Assembly: GCA_000174895.1 (NCBI GenBank)
Contig: ACOK01000099.1
Coordinates: 34,407-98,406 of the forward strand
Reading direction: 5' to 3'
Source: Ruminococcus flavefaciens FD-1
GTDB taxonomy: Bacteria; Bacillota; Clostridia; Oscillospirales; Ruminococcaceae
DNA length: 64,000 nt
Each line of letters starts with the position of its first letter. Positions within the stretch are counted from its first letter, which is position 1. A program made the translations under genes and the position numbers. Shown here one piece after another: positions 43,336 through 51,773 of this stretch. The notes beneath the pieces were generated by a model. The model did no database searches and was not told where the DNA came from. It saw nothing but the letters and a program-made list of their open reading frames with translations.

Positions 43336-44433
43336 TCACATATCCTCCTCTACAGTCACTTCGTCATTGATGTACAGTCTACGTTCTTTCAGGTACTGTA
43401 TCAGCTCAGGATGCTCTATCCGCTTCACAAATTCAGACCAGGACAGTTCCTCCAGTTCACTTTGGGACATAGAAATAGCCACATCGCAGATCGTATCGAC
43501 AAACTGCAATGTGGCTATAAATGTATTGTATTTCAGCGTCCCCCTGAAAAGCCTGAACTCAATGGTACTGTAATTGCAAAGGTTGACGGCACTGTACCTG
43601 CCATGGTCGCTGCATTTGGCTTTCTTCAAGATTTCCTTTCCGGTTTTTTCGTAGCCGTAACGTGCTGACCAACGGTTCATGTTATACTGACTTCTTCTGG
43701 AGAAGCAGAAGACCTCGTTCCAGTGCTTTTCAATCAGGAACAGTATCTTGCCGATGACCTCTTCCTGCTCCGCCTGATTGTCACCAAAAGCATTCCTATT
43801 AACGTGAATATGAAGACCGCAGGTACTTGTCTGGTGAGAGCGATAGCCCATTTTTATCGCTTCATGCAGGATAGCTTCCCAATCCATACTGTTCATGTGA
43901 TAGTCAAGCGTCATTGGGTGAGAAACGATCTCAAACCCGTCGTCAATACTGCCGTCAGACTTTATGTAGATATGCTCATGACTGGCATTTGCAATTTCTT
44001 TGAGTTTGCTTGCATTATCATCGTCCTTGCCGCCGCAGTCTACTTCCAGTTCCACACCGAGATAGCGCTTACCGTCACCATAGAACAAAGGTTCAGGCTT
44101 ATAGCTGTACTCCTCAATCTCGTCATTAAAGTCATCGTAACAGCTGTTGCAATAAGGATAGTCGCCTCGCCAGTTGATGTTGTTGTCATGGATAATTCTG
44201 TTGCAGCACTCACAGCGGTGGTAGTAGTCGTTGTAGCAGGTCTCGCATAGTGTGGTATCATCGTCCTGTACTGCATCGTTAATCCAGATCGTTTCGCCGC
44301 AGTGGTCACAGGTGGTGCAGTGTTCGTCAACACACTCATGACAAAGGAACTGATCGTCTACCCATGTTCCTTCTTCCTCTTTGATCTCGCAGCCGCAGAT
44401 GTCGCAGATTCTTACGTTTTCTTCCGATTTCAA
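43336..44433 (-). CDS. Amidoligase-family enzyme with N-terminal zinc fingers
   Basis: About 366 residues. N-terminal region (about 8-105) has six Cys pairs (CDICGC, CHEC, CDHCG, CETC, CECCNR, CNSC), a LIM- or treble-clef-like zinc array. Then the amidoligase core: YLGVELEVDCGG, IKSDGSIDDGFEIVSHPMTL, CGLHIHVNRNAFG, AVNLCNYSTIEFRLFRGTL, whose Glu, Asp and His are the ATP/Mg ligands of this glutamine-synthetase-like family. It should join an amine to a carboxylate on a peptide or small molecule. Start uncertain: TTG at 44431-44433 follows GGAGG by only 3 nt, and no ATG exists. First gene of its operon. Confidence 0.85.
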   Translation of the reverse strand: MKSEENVRICDICGCEIKEEEGTWVDDQFLCHECVDEHCTTCDHCGETIWINDAVQDDDTTLCETCYNDYYHRCECCNRIIHDNNINWRGDYPYCNSCYDDFNDEIEEYSYKPEPLFYGDGKRYLGVELEVDCGGKDDDNASKLKEIANASHEHIYIKSDGSIDDGFEIVSHPMTLDYHMNSMDWEAILHEAIKMGYRSHQTSTCGLHIHVNRNAFGDNQAEQEEVIGKILFLIEKHWNEVFCFSRRSQYNMNRWSARYGYEKTGKEILKKAKCSDHGRYSAVNLCNYSTIEFRLFRGTLKYNTFIATLQFVDTICDVAISMSQSELEELSWSEFVKRIEHPELIQYLKERRLYINDEVTVEEDM

Positions 44434-44451
44434 TTACCTCCAAAAACAAAA

Positions 44452-44485
44452 ATTCCGATAAGGCTGGAATAAACCTTATCGGAAT
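44452..44485 (-). promoter_or_regulatory. Leader hairpin with T-tract before the amidoligase start
   Basis: Perfect 12-bp stem ATTCCGATAAGG / CCTTATCGGAAT; on the minus strand followed by TTTTTGTTTTTGGAGG, so the T-tract runs into the ribosome site. In a divergent promoter region this cannot end an upstream gene, so it is either an attenuator or a 5'-terminal stabilising stem. Confidence 0.6.
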
Positions 44486-44490
44486 AATAA

Positions 44491-44519
44491 TATATATTTG
44501 AGTTTAGAAGTTGAAACAA
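44491..44519 (-). promoter_or_regulatory. Candidate promoter of the amidoligase operon
   Basis: Minus-strand TTGTTT (44514-44519), 17-bp spacer, TATATA (44491-44496). The predicted start is near 44484, at the very foot of the leader hairpin. Confidence 0.5.
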
Positions 44520-44573
44520 GTTCATGAGCAATTACATCTCTTCAAAACATATACAAAAAGTCATAAAAAACTA

Positions 44574-44602
44574 TTGAATAATCAGACGGTGTGTGTTATA
44601 AT
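44574..44602 (+). promoter_or_regulatory. Promoter of the defence operon
   Basis: TTGAAT (44574-44579), 17-bp spacer, TATAAT (44597-44602), about 65 bp before the HTH gene. Confidence 0.75.
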
Positions 44603-44667
44603 TATAGTATAAGTTCAGCGAAAGCGGAGATTTATTCCACAATCATTTCTTTCTGGAGTGTGTTTGA

Positions 44668-44883
44668 ATGGCAATTAGTTATAAAAAACTATGGAAAGTC
44701 CTTATAGACAGGGATATGAAGAAAAAAGACCTGTGTGCAGCTGCAGGGATTAGCCATACTTCTATGGCAAAATTGGGAAAAAGCGAAAATGTTACAACAG
44801 ATGTATTGTTAAAGATATGTCACGCTCTTAATTGTGACATTGGTGACATTATGGAAATAATTCCAGATAACAAAGTTGAGTAA
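44668..44883 (+). CDS. XRE-family HTH regulator of the defence operon
   Basis: 71 residues, almost only a Cro/CI-type helix-turn-helix: KKKDLCAAAGISHTSMAKLG and TDVLLKICHALNCDIGDIME. GGAG upstream. Small XRE proteins of this type often act as control (C) proteins that time methylase and nuclease expression in restriction-modification operons. First gene after the promoter, 15 bp before the methylase. Confidence 0.88.
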   Translation: MAISYKKLWKVLIDRDMKKKDLCAAAGISHTSMAKLGKSENVTTDVLLKICHALNCDIGDIMEIIPDNKVE

Positions 44884-44898
44884 AGGTATAAGAAGAAT

Positions 44899-46326
44899 AT
44901 GACTACAAAAGAAATAGCTGCATTATGGGAAGTATCAGAAACATGGGTTACCATACTGTGCAAAGATAATCGAATCCCTGGAGCAATTAAAGAGGGCGGA
45001 AGATGGAACATCCCTGCCGATGCACAAAAGCCAAACGATGCAAGAATTACTCGTGAAAAAGGAGAAGCACGCTTTAGATTTATTGATTTATTTGCTGGTG
45101 TCGGAGGATTCCATCAAGCGATGCGATATTTGGGCGGAGAATGTGTTATGGCTGCCGAAACTAATCAAGAATGTGTCAAAACATATAAGCTCAATTATAA
45201 AATAGATGAGAAAGAAGTTCGTGGCGATGTAAATAAGATTGATCCTGAGACAATAGCTCCGTTTGATGTGCTTTGTGCAGGATTCCCGTGTCAGCCATTT
45301 AGTAAGGCGGGAGCACAAAAGGGCTTTAAGGATGAAACAAGAGGAAATCTATTCTATAAAATAATGGATATTCTGGACGGACATCCAGAAGTAAAATTTA
45401 TTATACTGGAAAATGTACGAAATCTTGCTGATAAAACCGAGAATTGGGATATTATTACCACTGAATTAACAAAACGGAACTTCTATATTACTGAAACACC
45501 GATTATACTATCACCATCGGATTTTGGTATACCTCAGATACGAGAACGAGTTTATATACTTGGTATTAGAAGAGATATAAGAAATCAGCAGATATTGACA
45601 AACGGCTTTATTCACATTGAAGATTTACAACTCGATAAGCATTTCAAAAAATGTAAAATGGGCGATGCTTGGTCAATTCTTGAAGATGAAGTGGATGATA
45701 GTTATATTATATCAGAGGAAAAAGAACAGATGATCTTGGCTTGGGAGGAATTCAGAAAAGCTACTAATATAAAGGTCATCGGTTTCCCCATATGGATAGA
45801 TAGCTTTGGAGTAGGAAATGATGATACAGATGATGTATACTCTTCTCAGGGATATGATGATATGCCAAAATGGAAACAAAATTTCCTAAGACATAACAGA
45901 GAACTCTATCTTGAACATAGGGACTTTATTGACAAATGGATAGAAAAATATGATATGCTTACCAAAATCAAACTATACAAAAAATTTGAATGGAATTGCG
46001 GTGCAGATGTAGATGATATTCATAATGCACTGATTCAGGTGAGACAATCTGGAATACGGGTAAAACGCCCTACATTCTATCCTTCTTTGGTAGCAATTGT
46101 GAATACCCCTATTATTTGGGACAAACAAAAAGAGCATTTTAGATATATAACGCCCAGAGAAGCTGCAAATCTTCAGAGCTTCCATGCAAGTTTTAAATTT
46201 CAAGGAACTGATGCCATAAAGTACAGACAACTAGGCAACTCAGTAAATGTAAGAATACTAAAAATCCTCGGTGAGAGCCTTTTTAATCTTGCCATAGAGG
46301 GATGGGATGGTGATGATATTGAGTAA
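44899..46326 (+). CDS. DNA (cytosine-5) methyltransferase with N-terminal HTH
   Basis: 475 residues. N-terminal 50 residues form a MerR/excisionase-like helix-turn-helix (TKEIAALWEVSETWVTILCK, then IPADAQKP). The m5C methylase motifs follow: I (FRFIDLFAGVGGFHQAM), IV (CAGFPCQPFSKAG, catalytic Cys), VI (IILENVRNL), VIII (QIRERVYILGI) and X (YRQLGNSVNV). The target-recognition region is about 290-400. It presumably marks self DNA for the downstream MORC/Z1/nuclease genes. The HTH fusion is less common. The stop overlaps the next gene by 20 bp. Confidence 0.94.
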   Translation: MTTKEIAALWEVSETWVTILCKDNRIPGAIKEGGRWNIPADAQKPNDARITREKGEARFRFIDLFAGVGGFHQAMRYLGGECVMAAETNQECVKTYKLNYKIDEKEVRGDVNKIDPETIAPFDVLCAGFPCQPFSKAGAQKGFKDETRGNLFYKIMDILDGHPEVKFIILENVRNLADKTENWDIITTELTKRNFYITETPIILSPSDFGIPQIRERVYILGIRRDIRNQQILTNGFIHIEDLQLDKHFKKCKMGDAWSILEDEVDDSYIISEEKEQMILAWEEFRKATNIKVIGFPIWIDSFGVGNDDTDDVYSSQGYDDMPKWKQNFLRHNRELYLEHRDFIDKWIEKYDMLTKIKLYKKFEWNCGADVDDIHNALIQVRQSGIRVKRPTFYPSLVAIVNTPIIWDKQKEHFRYITPREAANLQSFHASFKFQGTDAIKYRQLGNSVNVRILKILGESLFNLAIEGWDGDDIE

Positions 46327-47959
46327 GAAGATAAACATTAGACCTACAAGCAGCGTTTATGCTACATATAAGCGCCTGAGTTATCAACCCTGGACAGCAA
46401 TAGCTGAATTTGTTGATAATTCCACCCAAAGTTTCTATGACCACAAGGACGAACTTATGGCTCAGAAGTATGCTAAAGGACTTAATATCACCATCAGATA
46501 CATTGAAGATGCTGTTGAAGGCGACCGCTTGGAGATCACCGATGATGCCTATGGTATGGAATGGACGGATTTCCAAAGAGCAGTTGTGCTCGATCGTCCT
46601 CCCAAGAACACCTCTGGTCGAAATGAGTTCGGAATGGGCTTAAAAACAGCAGCTTGCTGGTTTGGATCATTATGGTCTGTAGAATCCACTCAACTAAACT
46701 CCACCACAAAATACTATACTGAGATAAACATTGATGAATTAGGAAAGTATAAGACGGAAGAGATAGATGTTCAGGAAGAATCTGTAAGCAAGAAAGATCA
46801 CTTTACTAAAATAGTGATCAAGAGATTGAATAAGCGTATCGTTGGTCCGAGAACCATCGGAAAAGTAAAAGAATTGCTTAGCAGCATCTATCGTGAGGAT
46901 TTGCGAACAGGATTGGTGAGAATCACCTATAACGGAAGTGCTTTACAGTTTAAGGAAGCTCCCGTTTACACAGATGATGATTCCAAAACATGGAAAAAGG
47001 ATATTTCTTTTACAGTACAACACGAAGGGAAAGAATTGGCAGTTAGTGGATTTATCGCTATCAGAATACCCGGTAGTGTAAAAGATGCTGGATTTACTCT
47101 GATCAGGCGAGGTCGTGTAATTGTCGGCGGCTCTGAAAAGAATTATAGACCTTCAGAATTATTCGGAGATGCCAATTCCTATGCTTGGCAGCGTATGTAT
47201 GGTGAATTGCATATGGATAATTGGCCAGTCACTCAGGCAAAGGACGGTTTTGACTGGCATAATAGTGGCTTAGAAGAAGCGTTCATAGATGAACTATCTA
47301 AGCATACACAAGATTATAGGAGAAAAGCTGAGAATATCAGAGTAAGAGAAAAACTCAATACGCAAGATCTCGTTGAAACTGCTACCAAAGGTTTGACAGA
47401 ATCGGGAGCAGTAGAGAATGTGCAAATTGAAATTGTGGATCGTGAACCTGTAAGCCCAGAGCCTCCCACTGATGTTCCAATTACAAATACTGAGCCTTCA
47501 TCATCAGAACCAGCACATATCGAAGAACCACAGGATAGTCAACAGGAGAATACTGAAACTAGCAGTCCTCCTCCAGAAACATCATCGCAGAATCAAAATA
47601 GCGGTAATGTGCAGCTTGAAGGCGGAAAGCAAATTAACTATGCTTTCACATATAAGCATATCGACTATCAGTTCCATATTATTCTTGAAATGAATGATCC
47701 TGCTATGGATTGGTTATTGGTAGAACAGTTATCTGACACTGAGTATAATTTATCTATCAATATGCGTCACTCTTTCTTTAAGCCGTTGATAGATAAAAGT
47801 GAGTTTTTGCCCATAATGATGAGAATGTCAATTGCTCTGGTGTTAGCAGAGATTGAATCAATGGTAACATCTCATGATGGACGAATTGAACCGAGTGCAA
47901 TCAGACTGAAAATGAATGAGATACTTGAAACTGTGCGTAAAGGAGATGAAGCACTTTGA
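46307..47959 (+). CDS. MORC/MutL-like GHKL ATPase of a restriction-type system
   Basis: 550 residues. GHKL ATPase boxes: N box IAEFVDNSTQSFYDH (about residue 25), G1 EITDDAYGMEW, G2 RNEFGMGLKTAACWF (about 110). An S5-like domain follows (TLIRRGRVIVGGSEKNYRP), then a Pro/Ser/Glu-rich linker (about 380-440) and a C-terminal domain. Prokaryotic MORC homologues occur with Z1 ATPases and PD-(D/E)XK proteins in methylase-linked systems, as here. The start is uncertain (ATG 46307 within the methylase gene, or a TTG a few codons on). ATP-driven DNA clamping is inferred from the family. Confidence 0.9.
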   Translation: MVMILSKKINIRPTSSVYATYKRLSYQPWTAIAEFVDNSTQSFYDHKDELMAQKYAKGLNITIRYIEDAVEGDRLEITDDAYGMEWTDFQRAVVLDRPPKNTSGRNEFGMGLKTAACWFGSLWSVESTQLNSTTKYYTEINIDELGKYKTEEIDVQEESVSKKDHFTKIVIKRLNKRIVGPRTIGKVKELLSSIYREDLRTGLVRITYNGSALQFKEAPVYTDDDSKTWKKDISFTVQHEGKELAVSGFIAIRIPGSVKDAGFTLIRRGRVIVGGSEKNYRPSELFGDANSYAWQRMYGELHMDNWPVTQAKDGFDWHNSGLEEAFIDELSKHTQDYRRKAENIRVREKLNTQDLVETATKGLTESGAVENVQIEIVDREPVSPEPPTDVPITNTEPSSSEPAHIEEPQDSQQENTETSSPPPETSSQNQNSGNVQLEGGKQINYAFTYKHIDYQFHIILEMNDPAMDWLLVEQLSDTEYNLSINMRHSFFKPLIDKSEFLPIMMRMSIALVLAEIESMVTSHDGRIEPSAIRLKMNEILETVRKGDEAL

Positions 47960-50127
47960 GTAGTGAATGGTTATCTGTCACAGATAATGACGCTGTAATG
48001 CCGTGGAGCATCAGCGTTGATGGCTTTTTTAGAAAAAGCGTAGAAAATCGTATGCTTGCAGATGATATGACCGAGGAAGCAATTGACTCCATTTTCAATA
48101 ATGCAGCTCGAATCCTTGGACGTTGTCCTAACCCAAATATTCAGGAACAGGTTGCGGAAACAGGCATCGTTATTGGAAAGGTGCAAAGCGGTAAAACATC
48201 AAACTTCATTTCCGTTCTGGCACTTGCTTTCGATAACGGATACGACATTGCAATAGTATTAGGCGGTAACACGCTAAATCTTCTGAAACAGAATGCTTCC
48301 CGTATATCGAGTGCATTTAGCGTAGATACTGAAAAACTTACAGTTCTTAAAACTAATGACAATAAAACCCTTATCAATCCGGCAAGAATCAAGGACTTCA
48401 TTGAGAACGGTCGTAAAGTCATTATTGTTGGCTTAAAACACAATAAGCATATAGACCAGATTGCAGAGATATTTGACAATGAATTCTTAGCAGATAAATC
48501 TGTTCTTATTGTTGATGATGAGGGTGACCAAGCAACGCTTAATACTAGGGCATACCAGCAATCTATAAGCACTACTTATGCTTCCGTACTAAACCTAAAG
48601 AGCAAACTGAAAAGTCATTGCTTTTTATCTGTAACTGCAACACCTCAGGCTAATATCCTTATTGAGGCTTTTGATACGCTATCTCCAGATTTTGGTGAGT
48701 TAGTCTATCCCGGTGAAGGGTACTGTGGACTGCAAGAGTTTCATGGTGAGAATGCTGACAGGTATATCAAAGAGATTCCTGAATCGGAACCCAATCTACT
48801 GGACGGTATGGGAGTACCAGAATCTGTTTACCAGGCTATGGCGCTTTTCTTTGTAGGAAACGCAATAAGAAGAAGCCGTGGTGATATGGGGACTCATGCT
48901 ATGCTGATACATCCAAGTCAGAAAAAGTTCGATCACCGAGTTGTAGAGCAAAAGATACAGAGCATTCTGGATGAATGGAAATCAAAGGCAAAAACACGGC
49001 TAGCTGGCAAGAAGGATATTTCTTATAGCTCTTTGAAAAATCTTCTGAAAGTAGCATACGATTCTTTTGTTTCAGATGGTGTGATTTGTCATCCTTTTGA
49101 TGACCTTGAAAACCAAATACTCGACAGAATCAAGCAATGCTCCCCTGTTCTTATATGCAATAGCGAAGAAAATGCTAGTGAAAATGCCGAACTATATAAA
49201 ACCAATATCTTTGTAGGTGGAAATCTCGTTGAGAGAGGTATTACCTTCAAAGGGCTTGCTGTTACTTATATCACCAGACGAGCAAGAGGTAAGAGTAATG
49301 TAGACAATACAGAACAGCGTGCTCGGTGGTTTGGATATAAGGCTAAATATCTCGATGTATGCCGAGTGTTTACCACAAGAGATATTAAGGATGACTTCGC
49401 TAGTATACTGGAACATGATGAGGATATGTGGGCTTCTATCGAAAGAGCACAGGAGCGCGGTATTCCCTTCAAGGATATGCCAAGAATATTCAAACTGGCT
49501 CGTAGTGCTTATCTTAATCTTACGAGACGCAATGTCGCCCGAACAGAAAATTTTGCTCTTTCTGAATGGAAGCCGCAAAGATATTTTACGGCTGACGACC
49601 AGATAGTATCGCAAAATACAGCAGTTATTGCAGATTATAGGAACAAGTACGAAGATATGTTGATTGAGCAGAAGCATAATAGTGTTCAGATCCACAAAGT
49701 TCTGGGAGATCAACACTTTGAACAGGTTTACAAAGAATTATTATCAAGACTGCAATTTGCAAGCAACGAGTTCCTTGACAGTAAATACTTTGCCAAACTG
49801 AACGATGCCCTTATAAAACTGCAACTGGATATTCCTGTAGATATTTACTGGATCAGAGATGTAGAACACTCAACCCGTAAAATTCGAGAAGATTATACAA
49901 TTCAACAGCTATTCCAAGGTCGTAACCCTAACCCTTCAAGTCCCTTATATTACGATGGTGACCGCAGTTTAGCAGATAATGAACCTGAGCATATACAGCT
50001 TCAAATCCATTTTGTAAAGCCGACAAATATGCCAGAAATAAACTATTATGCACCTGTATTAGCTTTATACGTTCCAGAGAGCTGTGCAGCTGCATTATCC
50101 GAATTGGTGGTGAGAGCAAATGGATAG
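47956..50127 (+). CDS. Z1-domain superfamily II helicase-like ATPase
   Basis: 723 residues from a TTG that overlaps the ATPase stop, with AAAGGAG upstream. Walker A GIVIGKVQSGKTSNFISV (about residue 75), Walker B VLIVDDEGDQATLN, motif III-like SVTATPQANIL, and the C-terminal Z1 block LVERGITFKGLAVTYITRRA with TEQRARWFGY (about 430-475). Z1 proteins are translocase-like ATPases found with MORC ATPases. Tightly coupled to both neighbours (8-bp overlap with the nuclease gene). Confidence 0.92.
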   Translation: MSSEWLSVTDNDAVMPWSISVDGFFRKSVENRMLADDMTEEAIDSIFNNAARILGRCPNPNIQEQVAETGIVIGKVQSGKTSNFISVLALAFDNGYDIAIVLGGNTLNLLKQNASRISSAFSVDTEKLTVLKTNDNKTLINPARIKDFIENGRKVIIVGLKHNKHIDQIAEIFDNEFLADKSVLIVDDEGDQATLNTRAYQQSISTTYASVLNLKSKLKSHCFLSVTATPQANILIEAFDTLSPDFGELVYPGEGYCGLQEFHGENADRYIKEIPESEPNLLDGMGVPESVYQAMALFFVGNAIRRSRGDMGTHAMLIHPSQKKFDHRVVEQKIQSILDEWKSKAKTRLAGKKDISYSSLKNLLKVAYDSFVSDGVICHPFDDLENQILDRIKQCSPVLICNSEENASENAELYKTNIFVGGNLVERGITFKGLAVTYITRRARGKSNVDNTEQRARWFGYKAKYLDVCRVFTTRDIKDDFASILEHDEDMWASIERAQERGIPFKDMPRIFKLARSAYLNLTRRNVARTENFALSEWKPQRYFTADDQIVSQNTAVIADYRNKYEDMLIEQKHNSVQIHKVLGDQHFEQVYKELLSRLQFASNEFLDSKYFAKLNDALIKLQLDIPVDIYWIRDVEHSTRKIREDYTIQQLFQGRNPNPSSPLYYDGDRSLADNEPEHIQLQIHFVKPTNMPEINYYAPVLALYVPESCAAALSELVVRANG

Positions 50128-51070
50128 TAAAACAATTCTTGAAAAACTTAGTGGCAAATCAGCTGTCTCTCAAACATACGAAGTTTTCCCTGTAGAAAAT
50201 AGTTCTTGCTATTTTGGCAAAGATAACAATAACAATATCGTTTTCATGATTCCGTCGAAAATGCCTAAAGTAGCACCTATCTATCAAGAAACTAAATCGC
50301 TAAGATTTGCATTCAACAAAAAATGTACGTTCAGAAGTGATGCGGAAGAAAAAACGCAAGTTGTTCATCTTCTTACTTGTAAGGAAGAAAACGAGGATAA
50401 GATTCTGGCTTTCATTCGTCTTACAAGAGCATTTGCTCAGGGTGAAAGAGATAATGATCAACTATACTTATCAAAGCTCTTCTCATCTATATCTTCTCTT
50501 TTTGATAGAAAAAGGCAAGTGTCTGAGATTGAACTTCAAGGTTTATATGCAGAGTTGTATGTGATACTTCACCTCTATAAAGTGGGATGCGATATATCAA
50601 AGTGCTGGCAGTCAAAAAATATGATGAAATTTGATTTTTCAATTAGCGAGAACAAGCGTATGGAAATCAAATCCACCGTTAAGACTAGCAGAACCCATCA
50701 TTTCAAGCACGATCAGCTCCTGAGTGAACTTTATGATATACGAATCGTATCCATAATGCTCCAGAAGAATGATTATGGTGAATCTCTTGGAGAACTGATT
50801 GAACAGATAAGAGACAAGTTTGCAGATAATTACGCATTGCTGGTTCACATAGAATCAACAATTTCTCAGATTGACAGCGAAGAACTGTATCGCATAAAAT
50901 ATGATAGCACCTATACTAGGACGAATTTACGTTACTATAATGCGAAGGATATTCCACACTTCAATGAGAAAACTCCTGATGGTGTATTCAATGCAGAATA
51001 CGATTGTGCTCTTGACACTTCGCCAGCATTGAGCGAACAGGATATGATTTCATGGCTCACGGAGGTATAA
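50120..51070 (+). CDS. PD-(D/E)XK-motif protein (DUF4420-like), restriction nuclease candidate
   Basis: 316 residues. The nuclease core is visible as GLYAELYVILHLYK (about 140-155, conserved Glu), then KFDFSISENKRMEIKSTVKT (about 172-190), the D-x(n)-E-x-K metal site. A C-terminal region of about 100 residues is unassigned. In this gene set it is the only evident nuclease, so it is the likely effector that cuts unmethylated DNA with help from the MORC and Z1 ATPases. One bp separates it from the next orphan. Confidence 0.88.
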   Translation: MDSKTILEKLSGKSAVSQTYEVFPVENSSCYFGKDNNNNIVFMIPSKMPKVAPIYQETKSLRFAFNKKCTFRSDAEEKTQVVHLLTCKEENEDKILAFIRLTRAFAQGERDNDQLYLSKLFSSISSLFDRKRQVSEIELQGLYAELYVILHLYKVGCDISKCWQSKNMMKFDFSISENKRMEIKSTVKTSRTHHFKHDQLLSELYDIRIVSIMLQKNDYGESLGELIEQIRDKFADNYALLVHIESTISQIDSEELYRIKYDSTYTRTNLRYYNAKDIPHFNEKTPDGVFNAEYDCALDTSPALSEQDMISWLTEV

Positions 51071-51071
51071 T

Positions 51072-51374
51072 ATGTTTAAAACTTATGATTTGTTCAGTCA
51101 TCGAAACATAAACGATCTAGTTCCGGAGATCATTTACTACTATCTTTTTCAAGGTCTAAGCCTTGCCGCCATCGAGGAAAAAATGTTTAAGACTGACGAG
51201 TATCGTGGTTGGCTGAGTAAGACATTTTTGAATTACTATGGCATCGACACCGAAAAAGAGAATAAGGGAATCTATGCTGGAAAGACTGTTCCTGAGGTGG
51301 TTGATGAATTGTATAAGAGTTCAAATATTGCTCATTTAAGAGTTGCCAAACTACTAAAAGAAAAATATATGTAA
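51072..51374 (+). CDS. Small orphan protein at the end of the defence operon
   Basis: 100 residues; GGAGG precedes the ATG, and the gene starts one base after the nuclease stop. Helical and basic at the C-terminus (AHLRVAKLLKEKYM). It begins MFKTYDLFSHRNINDLVPEI. No motif I recognise. Its tight linkage to the nuclease suggests it belongs to the system, perhaps as an adaptor or inhibitor (inference). Confidence 0.7.
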   Translation: MFKTYDLFSHRNINDLVPEIIYYYLFQGLSLAAIEEKMFKTDEYRGWLSKTFLNYYGIDTEKENKGIYAGKTVPEVVDELYKSSNIAHLRVAKLLKEKYM

Positions 51375-51488
51375 GTAGAATTATTAATTGAAATAGTCTA
51401 TTATCGCCCTCCACGGGCAGTGGCACTCCGTGCAGGCAGCTGCGCTGAGCAATGCCAGCATACACTCGCTGACGCTCGTCTGCTGTCA

Positions 51489-51512
51489 GCCCTCTTACGA
51501 GGGCAATCTTTT
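51489..51512 (+). terminator. Terminator of the defence operon
   Basis: GCCCTC / GAGGGC 6-bp stem with TTAC loop followed by AATCTTTT. Confidence 0.65.
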
Positions 51513-51631
51513 ATAAGTATTAAATTTTCCTATCTATCATCTTTATATTAGTAATAATATTTATATAAATATAAAAATAATATAAATATAATAGTGATGG
51601 AATATATACTAAAAAAACAAACACAAAAAAA

Positions 51632-51698
51632 CAGCAACCCTTATGGCTCATAAAGAGATTTCTAAGAATATCTCATAAAATAGCCATAAGGGTTGCTG
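51632..51698 (-). terminator. Long-stem terminator of recombinase 3
   Basis: 17-bp perfect stem CAGCAACCCTTATGGCT / AGCCATAAGGGTTGCTG with inner GAGAT/ATCTC pairing. On the minus strand T7 and a second T7 follow. Confidence 0.88.
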
Positions 51699-51773
51699 CT
51701 GCTTTCGTGGTAGAATTATAATATGGAATAAGAAAGCGATTGCAAAAATAAGTAAAATATAATAGTGGTGACG

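Larger units (their letters stand above)
51375..51773. other. Intergenic region with two terminators
   Basis: A GC-rich patch (51400-51505) ending in the plus-strand terminator, then very AT-rich DNA (51505-51630), then the long minus-strand terminator. No gene seen. Confidence 0.7.
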
